Shown: piece by piece, positions 13,006-20,034 of the stretch
How positions within the stretch are numbered: position 1 is the first letter of the stretch
Layout of the letters: every line of letters starts with the position of its first letter
DNA from: Deltaproteobacteria bacterium UBA2385
GTDB lineage: Bacteria > Myxococcota_A > UBA796 > UBA2385
DNA: 20,339 nt
Direction of reading: 5' to 3'
Assembly (NCBI GenBank): GCA_002343455.1
Contig: DDSR01000452.1
Span: 175-20,513 of the forward strand
The notes under the pieces: generated by a model
Seen by the model: the letters and a program-made list of their open reading frames with translations, nothing else
Told to the model about the DNA's origin: nothing
Database searches by the model: none
Program-made: the position numbers and the translations under genes

Positions 13006-14964
13006 TCAGATGGACTGGTCGATCAGGCTGAGGCCGAGCACGAAGCGGCTGGGATCCTGGGGCAGCGGGATCGCCCGCGGCATGGGCAGGCCCAGGCCCA
13101 GGCGGCCGCCCTCCAGGTGAAGCAGGGCGCCGTTGGGCGAGGAGCCGAGCTGCGGGGCCACGGCTCCGTCCAGGGCGAAGCCGAGCGCCCCGCCCACCAG
13201 GCTGGACCCGCCGACGATGGCGGCGACGCCGTGCGGGGTGTACCAGATGATCCTGGAGGTCATCCAGACGAAGCCGCCGGTGGCCAGGGCGGCGGTCGCG
13301 CCCCCGGTGTTGATGGCGCGGATCTGGCCGGGTCGCATCTTCAGCAGGTGGGCGCTGGCCAGGCCGATGCCGGCCATGCCCGCCGACCCCGCCGCGAGGA
13401 CCAGCTCGGGGCTCTCGAGCTGGTCGAAGCCATAGCCGTAGGAGAGCCCCAGGGCGCTCAGGCCCAGGCCCCAGTACGCGCCGGAGTGGAAGGCCAGGGC
13501 CTCGGCGTGGTCGGGGCCGCTGAGCGCCCAGGCGAGGCCCGCCCCCGTGCCAACGAGGCTGCCGCCGATCATGCCGCCGAAGGGGTTGTCGCCATCGGTC
13601 ACCTGGGAGCCGAGGACCCCCCCGGCCAGCAGGCCGAGGCTCTGCGGGCCGACCAGGGCGTGCAGGTGGGCGGCTCCGAAGTCCTCGCGCCGGGCCAGCA
13701 GGAAGCCCCCGGTCGCGCCGGCGGCGCCGCCAGCCAGGGCCAGCCCGATGTCCAGGGGAGCGGACTCGCCCCCATAGTCCACGGCGGTGGTCAGGCTGCC
13801 CAGCGTCGCGGCCCCGACGGCGGTCTCGGCCAGGACCAGCCGCACCGTGGCGGAGGTCTGCTCCAGGCTGTTGCGACGGGGCTGCAGCAGGTCGTCGATG
13901 GCCGCCTGCTCGCCGGGGGCACCTGCCGCAGCGAGGCGGGCCAGCGCGCGGGCGCTGTCCAGATCGCCCTCGTGGCGCAGCCTCCAGGCCAGGGCCAGGC
14001 CCGGGTCGGCGGGCTCGGGGCGCTTTGCCTCTCCCTGCCAGGCCAGCCAGCCGGCCACCGCCCCACCCGCCAGGGTGCCGGCGGTCATGGTCAACGCGCC
14101 CGCTTGAGGGCTCAGCTCGCGGTCGTTGAAGAGGATGCCCAGGCCCGCGCCCGTGGCCCCGCCCCCCAGCAGCCCGCCCAGGCTGGTCAGGGCGATCTGC
14201 CGGGTGCTGAGGTCCAGCTCCCGCGCCAGCAGGACGCCGCCGACCGCGCCCAGATCGGCGCCGATCATCAGCGGCAGGACCGCGCCGTCGGCGGTCTCGG
14301 TCTCGGCGTAGACCAGCGCGGCGGTGCCGAGGCCGGCCCCCCAGAGCGCGCCGGCCTGCCCGCCCCGGACCTCGGGAAGGCTGGGGTTGAGCTGGCTCAA
14401 GCCCCAGCCCGCCAGCGCCCCGGCGCCAGCCCCGCCCAGGACGCCCCAGGCCGGGCCCAGTCGGTCCCGCTCGTCAAGCAGGAAGCCCAGGGCCAGCCCG
14501 TTGCCGGCCAGCAGCAGCTCGCTGCTGAGGATGGTGTCGGCGTCGGCCTCGTCGAAGCCGGGTCTGCTGCCAGCCAGCACGGCGCTGCCCGCGCCCAGGG
14601 CCGCGCCGCCCAGGGCCCCCAGGTAGTAGGGGGTGGCCGAGCGCCGCGGGTCGTAGCTCAGCCGGGCGAGGTGCGGGCCCAGCAGGTAGCTGCCCGCCGC
14701 GGCCTGCCCGACCGCGAGGCGGGTGGTGGCCGAGAGGCGCGCGGTGCCCATCGGCATCCCCCTCCGCAGCTCCAGCAGGCGCTCGCGGTCCGTGGGGTCC
14801 TGGCGGAGCAGCAGGTCGCCCGGCTCCAGGCGGAGCAGCAGGTCAAGCGTCGCCTCGGCGGCGTCGACCTCGCCGGCGGCGCGCAGCTCCTCGACCCGCA
14901 CGACGGGGTCCTCGGCATGAGCAGGGTTCAGCAGCAGGGTGTTCAGCAGCAGGGTGGACAGCAT
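13006..14964 (-). CDS. Gly/Ala-rich exported protein with internal duplication
   Basis: The 652-residue product has a probable signal peptide (MLSTLLLNTLLLNPAHAEDP, cleavage likely after AHA). Its body is a long series of glycine-zipper-like hydrophobic segments such as ALGGAALGAGSAVLAG, GVLGGAGAGALAGWG, GGLLGGGATGAGLGIL, ALAGGAAGATGGFLLA and GGSSLVGGALGFAL. It appears to consist of two related halves. A helical lead (EELRAAGEVDAAEATLDLLL; later WRLRHEGDLDSARALARLAA) is followed by a SAT-xRL segment (SATTRLAVGQAAAG; later SATVRLVLAETAVG) and then the glycine-rich repeats. I know no family for it. It may be an envelope protein with multiple membrane-embedded helices. The start ATG has GGAGG 4 bases upstream. 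It lies 107 bp after trpS and 27 bp before the beta-propeller lipoprotein gene, suggesting the two envelope proteins work together. Confidence 0.75.
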   Translation of the reverse strand: MLSTLLLNTLLLNPAHAEDPVVRVEELRAAGEVDAAEATLDLLLRLEPGDLLLRQDPTDRERLLELRRGMPMGTARLSATTRLAVGQAAAGSYLLGPHLARLSYDPRRSATPYYLGALGGAALGAGSAVLAGSRPGFDEADADTILSSELLLAGNGLALGFLLDERDRLGPAWGVLGGAGAGALAGWGLSQLNPSLPEVRGGQAGALWGAGLGTAALVYAETETADGAVLPLMIGADLGAVGGVLLARELDLSTRQIALTSLGGLLGGGATGAGLGILFNDRELSPQAGALTMTAGTLAGGAVAGWLAWQGEAKRPEPADPGLALAWRLRHEGDLDSARALARLAAAGAPGEQAAIDDLLQPRRNSLEQTSATVRLVLAETAVGAATLGSLTTAVDYGGESAPLDIGLALAGGAAGATGGFLLARREDFGAAHLHALVGPQSLGLLAGGVLGSQVTDGDNPFGGMIGGSLVGTGAGLAWALSGPDHAEALAFHSGAYWGLGLSALGLSYGYGFDQLESPELVLAAGSAGMAGIGLASAHLLKMRPGQIRAINTGGATAALATGGFVWMTSRIIWYTPHGVAAIVGGSSLVGGALGFALDGAVAPQLGSSPNGALLHLEGGRLGLGLPMPRAIPLPQDPSRFVLGLSLIDQSI

Positions 14965-15071
14965 CGGGCCTCCACCATCAAGCTAAGCAATCCCCGTGCC
15001 ACGGCGAGGGGGCGCTGCTGAGGGGCATCGACGCCCGGGCACCCCCAAGGATCGCGACACCGATGTCCGAC

Positions 15072-16031
15072 TCAGCAGAGCCCGCACGCCTTGCGGGCCC
15101 GATCGGTGGTCGCCCGCGCCACGGCCCGGGCCTTGGCCGCGCCCTCGAAGAGCGCCTGCTCGACCTCGTCGGGGTGGGCCTCCAGCCAGGCGCGGCGCTC
15201 CCGCATCGGGGCGAAGTGCGCCTCCAGCTTCTCGTACAGGGCCTGCTTGGCGTGGCCATAGCCGTAGCCCCCGCGGCGGTAGGCGGCGGCCATCTCGGCG
15301 ACCTCGTCCGGCGGGGCCACCAGCTTGAACAGGGCGAAGGCCGTGCAGGTGTCGGGGTCCTTGGGGTCCTCCAGCGGGGTCGGGTCGGTCACGATGCCCA
15401 TGACCCGCTTGCGCAGCTCCTTCCCGGCCATGAAGATCGGGATGTGGTTGTCGTAGGACTTGCTCATCTTCTGACCGTCCACCCCGGGGACCAGCACCGG
15501 CGTGCCCAGGCTGAAGGTCGGCACGCGGAAGACCTCACCGTACATATGGTTGAAGCTCTGGGCCATGTCCCGGGCGAACTCGATGTGCTGCACCTGGTCG
15601 GCGCCCACCGGAACGACGTCGGCGTCCACCGCCAGGATGTCGGCGGCCTGCAGCACCGGGTAGGTCAGCAGGCCGGCGCTGGCCTGCAAGCCGCGGGCCT
15701 TCTTGTCCTTGAAGGAGACGCCCTTCTCCAGCAGGCCCGCGCCGGTCACGGTCATCAGCATCCACATCAGCTCGCAGACCTCGGGCACATCGGACTGCCG
15801 ATACAGCACCGCCCGGGCGGGGTCCAGCCCGCAGGCGAGGTAGGTCGCGGCCACGTCGAAGGTCAGCTCGCGCAGCCGGGCGGCGTCCTGGACCGTGGTC
15901 AGGGCGTGGTAGTTGGCGATGAAGTAGTAGCCATCGTCCTGGTTGTCGACGTGGGCGCGGATCGCCCCGAAGTAGTTGCCCAGGTGCAGCAGCCCGCTGG
16001 GCTGGATGCCGGAGAGGTGTCGACGGGCCAT
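15072..16031 (-). CDS. trpS: Tryptophan--tRNA ligase
   Basis: The enzyme charges tRNA(Trp) with tryptophan in the cytoplasm. The 319-residue class I synthetase has the nucleotide-binding HIGH-type motif in GLLHLGNYFGA (HLGN at 16-19), the tryptophan-pocket segments YPVLQAADIL (124-133) and VGADQVQHIE (142-151), and the KMSKS loop as GQKMSKSYDN (188-192). The length is normal for bacterial TrpRS and no extra domain is present. The ATG at 16031 has GGAGG 6 bases upstream, which decides the start. It lies 31 bp after slyX on the same strand and is probably co-transcribed with it. In the 107 bp after its stop, a GGGC/GCCC inverted repeat could act as a weak terminator, but it has no T-run. No T-box or trp-leader-like structure was found ahead of it. 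Confidence 0.97.
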   Translation of the reverse strand: MARRHLSGIQPSGLLHLGNYFGAIRAHVDNQDDGYYFIANYHALTTVQDAARLRELTFDVAATYLACGLDPARAVLYRQSDVPEVCELMWMLMTVTGAGLLEKGVSFKDKKARGLQASAGLLTYPVLQAADILAVDADVVPVGADQVQHIEFARDMAQSFNHMYGEVFRVPTFSLGTPVLVPGVDGQKMSKSYDNHIPIFMAGKELRKRVMGIVTDPTPLEDPKDPDTCTAFALFKLVAPPDEVAEMAAAYRRGGYGYGHAKQALYEKLEAHFAPMRERRAWLEAHPDEVEQALFEGAAKARAVARATTDRARKACGLC

Positions 16032-16062
16032 CGGGGGCCTCCATAGGGGGTGGGTACCCCAC

Positions 16063-16260
16063 CTACCAATGCGGGGGCTTCTCGTCCGCCAGGTTGCGCG
16101 AGGTCTCGATCTCCCGCGACAGGGCGCCACGGACCTGGCCCATATCGGTGTGCAGGGCGTCGATCTGGTCGTGTAGGGCGCTGACGACCTTGTCGAGCTC
16201 CTTCAGGCTGTGCTCCAGCCAGGCGATGCGGGTCTCGATCTCCGTGATGCGCTCTTCCAT
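16063..16260 (-). CDS. slyX: SlyX family protein
   Basis: The 65-residue product is a short coiled-coil protein with heptads from MEERITEIETRIAWLEHSLK through KVVSALHDQIDALHTDMGQV, ending DEKPPHW. The PPHY/PPHW C-terminus and the length near 70 residues are typical of SlyX. SlyX sits next to slyD in enterobacteria; its function is unknown. The start ATG at 16260 has AGGAG 7 bases upstream. Its placement 31 bp ahead of trpS suggests a two-gene transcript. It is divergent from the transglutaminase-like lipoprotein gene, with 60 bp between the two start codons. Confidence 0.85.
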   Translation of the reverse strand: MEERITEIETRIAWLEHSLKELDKVVSALHDQIDALHTDMGQVRGALSREIETSRNLADEKPPHW

Positions 16261-16307
16261 GGGTGCTCTCCTGACGTTTTCCCTACCCGGTCCGGCACGG
16301 CGCTCGC

Positions 16308-16313
16308 TACTAT
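16308..16313 (+). promoter_or_regulatory. Possible -10 element (TACTAT) for a leaderless lipoprotein mRNA
   Basis: TACTAT is followed by 7 bases (tgcgcgc) and then the ATG at 16321. The gene has no Shine-Dalgarno, so transcription starting at the A of the ATG is plausible. No clear -35 box is visible. This is the second such arrangement in the window. Confidence 0.4.
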
Positions 16314-16320
16314 TGCGCGC

Positions 16321-17940
16321 ATGACCCTCCTCCTCCTCGCCCTGGCCTGCGACCCCGCCACCTCCAAGCCGGACCCGTCCGACGACACCGGGACCACCCC
16401 CACCGATGGCGGCGGGGTGGGCGACGGCGGCGGCGACGACGGCGGCACCGAGACCCTCGACGGCGGCACCGAGACCGTCCCCCCGCCCGTGCCCAGCCTC
16501 GCGGCGGTCGGCGGCTCCCTGGTCCTCGACCCCCTGCGCGGCCTGCCGGGCGTCTGGAGCGCCGAAGTGGCCGACTGGAGCGAGGGCCTGACGGTGGACC
16601 TGGTCCTGCGCGATGGTGTGGGCGACTCGCTGGTGGTGTTGGCGGAGGACCTCCCGGTCGGAGCCGAGGCCCGGGTCGAATACGAGTGGGACCTGCGCGA
16701 CGGCGATGGCGTGGCCCTGCCTGTGGGCAGCTACAGCCTGGAGTGGACGCTGAGCGACCCCGCGGGCGAGCCCATCGACCTGCTCGACGCCCCCTTCCAG
16801 GTGGTCCGCACCGGCGTGCTGACCGGAGTGTGGGGGGGCAGCGGCAGCGTCGACGACGTCCGGGTGCCGCTGCTCTGGCACCGGGCCTCGGGGGCCAGCT
16901 CGACCTGGGACGACGGGGCCGAAGAGAGCGCCTTCCAGCTCGACGCCATCCTCACCGGCGAGGGCGCGGACGAGCTGCCGACCCAGGTCCCGGCCGTCTG
17001 GGAGAGCCTGCGCACGCCTCCCACGGGCTGGACCGACACCAACCTGCCCCAGGGCTATGCCTACGACAGCCGCCCGACCCTGCGGCTCAGCCTGGGCAAC
17101 TCGCTGGGCGAGGCCGCCAGCCTGCCCTGGGAGGCCCGGATCGACGGCTGGGAGGTCGTCGCCGGCTCGGTGGCCGAGGGCACGATCAGCTTCCGCAAGA
17201 CCGAGGCCCTGGCCGAGCGCCTAGGCGTGGTCGAGGGCGAGCTCTCGCTGGTGCTCTCCGTCGAGGGCGAAGACGTCAGCACCCAGGCCCTGCCCTACCG
17301 GGTCTACGCCCTGATGGGGCCGGCGACCTTCAGCTCGTCCAGCGCGCCCCACCTCGCCTGGGTCGAGGCCATCGACGGGGCCCTGCGCGGGATGGCCGAG
17401 GCCGAAGCGACCGACGAGGCCGTGCTCGACGCCCTGATCGAGTGGATCTTCCTGGACCTGGGCCTGCGCTACGACACCCGCAGCGGGGCCAGCTACTACA
17501 TGAGCTATTCGGGCTGGAGCAGCGGGCGCTTCTCCTTCTCCAGCTTCCTGGACCGCACCAACGGCAGCACCATCAACTGCTCGGACTGCTCGGGCATCGC
17601 CGGGGTCTACGCCAACATGCTGGGGGTGCCGCTGGACTACGCCATCATCCTCAGCAACTTCCAGCTCAACGAGATCGAGGCCATCGGGGTCGGCAGCTTC
17701 ACCAGCTGCCCCTTCGGCCCGACCAGCTGCGGCTTCAGCTACCACGCGGTCACGACCAACGACGACGGCGAGTCCATCTGGGACGCGACCCTGGCCCTGG
17801 ACGGTGACAAGGACCCCGGCAGCGAGCCCTCCACCCGCCTCTTCGTGCAGGACATCGACGGCGAGGAGTACCTCGACCGCCTCGTCCGAAGCGGCTCCGC
17901 CTCCTACTACTACGCCGACAGCCGCGTGAGGATCCGATGA
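16321..17940 (+). CDS. Transglutaminase-like lipoprotein with FlgD-type Ig segment
   Basis: The 539-residue product begins MTLLLLALAC, a very short lipoprotein signal with the lipidated cysteine at residue 10. A disordered Asp/Gly/Thr/Pro linker follows (about 11-60). At about 115-150, the segment EYEWDLRDGDGVALPVGSYS followed by LEWTLSDPAG matches the FlgD Ig-like pattern (W-D-G-R-D-x-G-x-x-L-P-x-G-x-Y). The C-terminal domain has a papain/transglutaminase-type triad: the cysteines of NCSDCSG (C420 or C423), His475 in SYHAVTT and Asp488 in IWDATL, with normal spacing. It may act as a peptidase, cross-linking or hydrolytic enzyme on the cell surface or in the periplasm; the substrate is unknown. 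No ribosome-binding site precedes the ATG. Its stop overlaps the start of the next gene (ATGA at 17937-17940), so the two products are probably made in proportion. Confidence 0.8.
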   Translation: MTLLLLALACDPATSKPDPSDDTGTTPTDGGGVGDGGGDDGGTETLDGGTETVPPPVPSLAAVGGSLVLDPLRGLPGVWSAEVADWSEGLTVDLVLRDGVGDSLVVLAEDLPVGAEARVEYEWDLRDGDGVALPVGSYSLEWTLSDPAGEPIDLLDAPFQVVRTGVLTGVWGGSGSVDDVRVPLLWHRASGASSTWDDGAEESAFQLDAILTGEGADELPTQVPAVWESLRTPPTGWTDTNLPQGYAYDSRPTLRLSLGNSLGEAASLPWEARIDGWEVVAGSVAEGTISFRKTEALAERLGVVEGELSLVLSVEGEDVSTQALPYRVYALMGPATFSSSSAPHLAWVEAIDGALRGMAEAEATDEAVLDALIEWIFLDLGLRYDTRSGASYYMSYSGWSSGRFSFSSFLDRTNGSTINCSDCSGIAGVYANMLGVPLDYAIILSNFQLNEIEAIGVGSFTSCPFGPTSCGFSYHAVTTNDDGESIWDATLALDGDKDPGSEPSTRLFVQDIDGEEYLDRLVRSGSASYYYADSRVRIR

Positions 17941-18515
17941 TCCCCTTCCTCCTCTCTGCCACCGCCCTCGCCGCCGGCCTGCACGCCGGGGTCCCCGTCC
18001 GCGGGGTCCCGGGCCTGGGAGAGCCCGACTTCCTCTCGCCCGAGCTGGGCTGGAGCGCGCCGGTGCTCAGCGCCGACGGCCAGCCTCGCGGCGTGGTCCG
18101 CGTCTTCGTCGGCAAGGCCGAGCTCGACGCCCAGCTCTGGCTCCGCGACGCCATCCTGGGGGTGCAGGTGCCCCTGGTGCCCGTGCTGGGCTTGGGGGAC
18201 CAGGCCCTCGGCAGCAGCTCCGTGGTGGCGGTGCGCGACGGCAACGTCAGCTTCTTCGTCGTCCTGCACGAGGGCAGCGCCCGCGAGGTCGGCCTGACCT
18301 TGCTCAACGCCATCGTCGATCAGCCGGCGGCCTGGCCGGCGGCCCCGACGGTGCAGCAGCAGGGCGATCTGTGGATGGTGGAGGCCCCCGGAGCGGCGCA
18401 CCTCGACGCCGTCGGCGGTCGCCGACCCCTGGGCGAGGCCTACGGCTTCAGCCGCCTGCCCGAGCAGGTGATCGCCTGGGACTCCACCGGTCGCGCCTCC
18501 GTCTGGACGCCCTGA
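17937..18515 (+). CDS. Exported protein of unknown function
   Basis: The 192-residue product starts MIPFLLSATALAAGLHAG, a probable Sec signal peptide with cleavage near ALA-A or LHA-G. The mature part is Val/Leu/Gly-rich with predicted beta strands and no cysteines (for example GVVRVFVGKAELDAQLWLRD and DGNVSFFVVLHEGSAREVGL), ending SVWTP. I recognise no family. The start codon overlaps the transglutaminase-like lipoprotein's stop (ATGA), so translational coupling is likely; the product may be a partner, substrate or inhibitor of that enzyme. Its stop lies 53 bp from the convergent gene at 18569-19015, and that gap holds no convincing terminator. Confidence 0.75.
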   Translation: MIPFLLSATALAAGLHAGVPVRGVPGLGEPDFLSPELGWSAPVLSADGQPRGVVRVFVGKAELDAQLWLRDAILGVQVPLVPVLGLGDQALGSSSVVAVRDGNVSFFVVLHEGSAREVGLTLLNAIVDQPAAWPAAPTVQQQGDLWMVEAPGAAHLDAVGGRRPLGEAYGFSRLPEQVIAWDSTGRASVWTP

Positions 18516-18568
18516 GCATCGCGGGCGCGCGGGGCCAGGCCCAGCCCTCAATGCCCAGCCATCAGCGC

Positions 18569-19015
18569 TCAGCCGACGCGCTCGACCCGGATCAGGACCA
18601 CCCGCTCCTTGATGGGCCCGGGACGACCGAAGGTCCAGCCCTTGCCCGAGGCGAGGTCCGCCGCGGCGTCGAAGCTCTGCTCGAAGTCGGGGTCGGTGCG
18701 GTGGGCGTCGGGCTTGTCGAGCAGCTCCAGATCGGGGATGCGCACGCCGGGCCGCCCGTCCTTGGTCTTGAAGGCCGCGCCCTTGACCAGGTCGATGCAG
18801 CGCCAGGCCGCGTTGGTGTACTCGCCGACCCGGGTGGTCACCAGCACGAGGCGGGTCCCGATGGGGCCGACCAGGATCAGCGAGGAGAGCTCGTCCGGCA
18901 GATCCCCCTGGCGGCCGCTGGGGAAGATCTGCACCACGTGGCGGGTGCCGGCGAAGCCGGGCTTGGTGTATCCCGCCATGTCGCAGCGCATGTTCTCGGC
19001 GATCTGCCAGTCCAC
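18569..19015 (-). CDS. Hypothetical cytoplasmic protein, 148 residues
   Basis: The product has no signal peptide or membrane helix. It contains a beta-rich core (TRHVVQIFPSG, LSSLILVGPIGTRLVLVTTR) and a C-terminal part with an acidic helix (DPDFEQSFDAAADLASG) and a final basic strand (IKERVVLIRVERVG). I recognise no family. The ATG at 19015 has AGAGGAG about 5 bases upstream, a strong start. The divergent neighbour is at 19296, and the 22-bp repeat array lies between them. A TATAGA hexamer upstream (19057-19062) may be its -10 element. Antisense frames across this gene are open but have low-complexity translations and no ribosome-binding site. Confidence 0.7.
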   Translation of the reverse strand: MDWQIAENMRCDMAGYTKPGFAGTRHVVQIFPSGRQGDLPDELSSLILVGPIGTRLVLVTTRVGEYTNAAWRCIDLVKGAAFKTKDGRPGVRIPDLELLDKPDAHRTDPDFEQSFDAAADLASGKGWTFGRPGPIKERVVLIRVERVG

Positions 19016-19056
19016 GGAGACTCCTCTTGGTGCGAACCGGAGCGGCCGCGGTGCTG

Positions 19057-19062
19057 TCTATA
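19057..19062 (-). promoter_or_regulatory. Possible -10 element (TATAGA) for the 148-residue protein gene
   Basis: On the minus strand TATAGA lies about 42 bp before the ATG at 19015, in an AT-rich island within very GC-rich DNA. No good -35 match is seen at standard spacing. The tandem 22-bp array begins 40 bp further upstream. Confidence 0.35.
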
Positions 19063-19102
19063 GCGCACGCGCCCGTCGCTCGCGTACCGGCAAGCTCCGG
19101 GG

Positions 19103-19256
19103 CCTGAGCGTGGCGGGCTAGCGCCCTGAGCGTGGCGGGCTAACGCCCTGAGCGTGGCGGGCTAACGCCCTGAGCGTGGCGGGCTAACGCCCTGAGCGTG
19201 GCGGGCTAACGCCCTGAGCGTGGCGGGCTAACGCCCTGAGCGTGGCGGGCTAACGC
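19103..19256. repeat. Seven tandem copies of a 22-bp repeat
   Basis: Copies run 19103-19124, 19125-19146, 19147-19168, 19169-19190, 19191-19212, 19213-19234 and 19235-19256, with no spacer. Copies 2-7 are identical; copy 1 differs by one base (CTAGCGC for CTAACGC). Each junction contains GGGCTAACGCCC, a 4-bp stem with a TAAC loop. Stop codons (TGA, TAA) in the unit make coding use impossible. The array fills most of the space between two divergent genes and ends 9 bp before a likely -10 element of the rightward gene. Confidence 0.97.
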
Positions 19257-19265
19257 CCGTGCCGG

Positions 19266-19271
19266 TATGCT
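19266..19271 (+). promoter_or_regulatory. Possible -10 element (TATGCT) for the proline-rich membrane protein gene
   Basis: TATGCT lies 24 bp before the GTG at 19296 and upstream of its AAGGAG. The -35 position would fall inside the last 22-bp repeat copy, so the array may form part of this promoter. No -35 consensus is visible. Confidence 0.4.
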
Positions 19272-19295
19272 TGACCGTCGAAGGAGCAGAGCTGA

Positions 19296-20015
19296 GTGAA
19301 CAATCGGCTGGTCATCGTCGCAATCACGGGCCTCGCGGTCGGAACGGTCGTGGGCGGCGTGTGGCTCTCGCGGGACCTCCCCGAGGTGACCCCCGTGGTC
19401 ACCGTGGCAAGCCGGACCGAGGCGCCGGCGGACTCGGGCGCGCGCAAGACCCGAGCGGCGAACGAGCGCGATCTCGGCGCGGGGGCTGCCACGCGCCCCA
19501 AGGTGCGACCCGATGGAGACCGGGCCGCCGCCTCCAAGGCGCCCGCTCGACGGGAGAAGGACCCAGCTGACGCGTCTGAGGAGGAGCTCGTCCGTCCGGC
19601 GCTCGGCGACACCGGGTTGCCGTCGCCGGCGGCGGTCCTGGGCCTGCCCGCGGCCGACGTGGACGACTCCCAGCTCGTCGCGGGCCTGGCCGACGACTAC
19701 CCCCCGCTCCCCGACCGGCCGCTCAGCAACTACGAGATGGAGACCCTCGAAGACCGCGCGGCCTGGCTGAGCCAGACCTGCGAGGGCAGCAGCGACGCCA
19801 GCTGCTCCGCGGCCATGGAGAACATGGACCAGGCGCTGGAGCAGGCGCGGTCTGTCCGCGCTGCCGCGGGCGTCGATGGCGAAGAGGACACCCCGCCGCC
19901 GCCGATGCTGCCTCCGCCCCTGGAAGAGCAGCCGCCTCCGCCCGAGAAGGGCCCCCCGCTGGACGAGAACGGCGAGCCGCTTCCTCCTCCGGAAGGGCAC
20001 GGGCCTCCCCCCTAG
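19296..20015 (+). CDS. Single-pass membrane protein with disordered, proline-rich C-terminus
   Basis: The 239-residue product has one N-terminal hydrophobic helix (LVIVAITGLAVGTVVGGVWL, residues 5-24), an uncleaved anchor or signal. An Ala/Arg/Asp-rich disordered stretch (to about 95) follows. A short conserved-looking helical region (about 110-190) holds two cysteines in CEGSSDASC. The tail is rich in Pro with Glu/Gly (PPPPMLPPPLEEQPPPPEKG and onwards). I recognise no family; the layout suits a periplasm-spanning linker or surface-exposed protein. The start is a GTG with AAGGAG (19281-19286) 9 bases upstream. It is divergent from the 148-residue gene, with the 22-bp array between them, and convergent with the metallo-beta-lactamase-like gene. 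Confidence 0.7.
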   Translation: MNNRLVIVAITGLAVGTVVGGVWLSRDLPEVTPVVTVASRTEAPADSGARKTRAANERDLGAGAATRPKVRPDGDRAAASKAPARREKDPADASEEELVRPALGDTGLPSPAAVLGLPAADVDDSQLVAGLADDYPPLPDRPLSNYEMETLEDRAAWLSQTCEGSSDASCSAAMENMDQALEQARSVRAAAGVDGEEDTPPPPMLPPPLEEQPPPPEKGPPLDENGEPLPPPEGHGPPP

Positions 20016-20034
20016 GGGCCAGGCGAGCCCGCGT

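Noticed and set aside
11452..15021. A very long plus-strand open frame (over 1,100 codons) antisense to the beta-propeller and Gly/Ala-rich genes
   Set aside because: Its translation is Gly/Gln/Ala/Val low-complexity with no recognisable domain. Such frames arise opposite real genes with strong G/C third-position bias. The minus-strand proteins have signal peptides, ribosome-binding sites and a family hallmark.
14965..15071. Riboswitch or attenuator between trpS and the Gly/Ala-rich gene
   Set aside because: Only a weak GGGC/GCCC inverted repeat is visible, with no T-run, leader peptide or known riboswitch core.
18609..19121. Plus-strand frame opposite the 148-residue gene
   Set aside because: No ribosome-binding site and a Ser/Arg-rich translation. 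The minus strand has AGAGGAG at correct spacing and a balanced protein sequence.
19103..19256. Plasmid-type iterons marking a replication origin
   Set aside because: The 22-bp size fits, but there is no replication-initiator gene, no DnaA box pattern and no AT-rich unwinding region. Neighbours are ordinary chromosomal genes.
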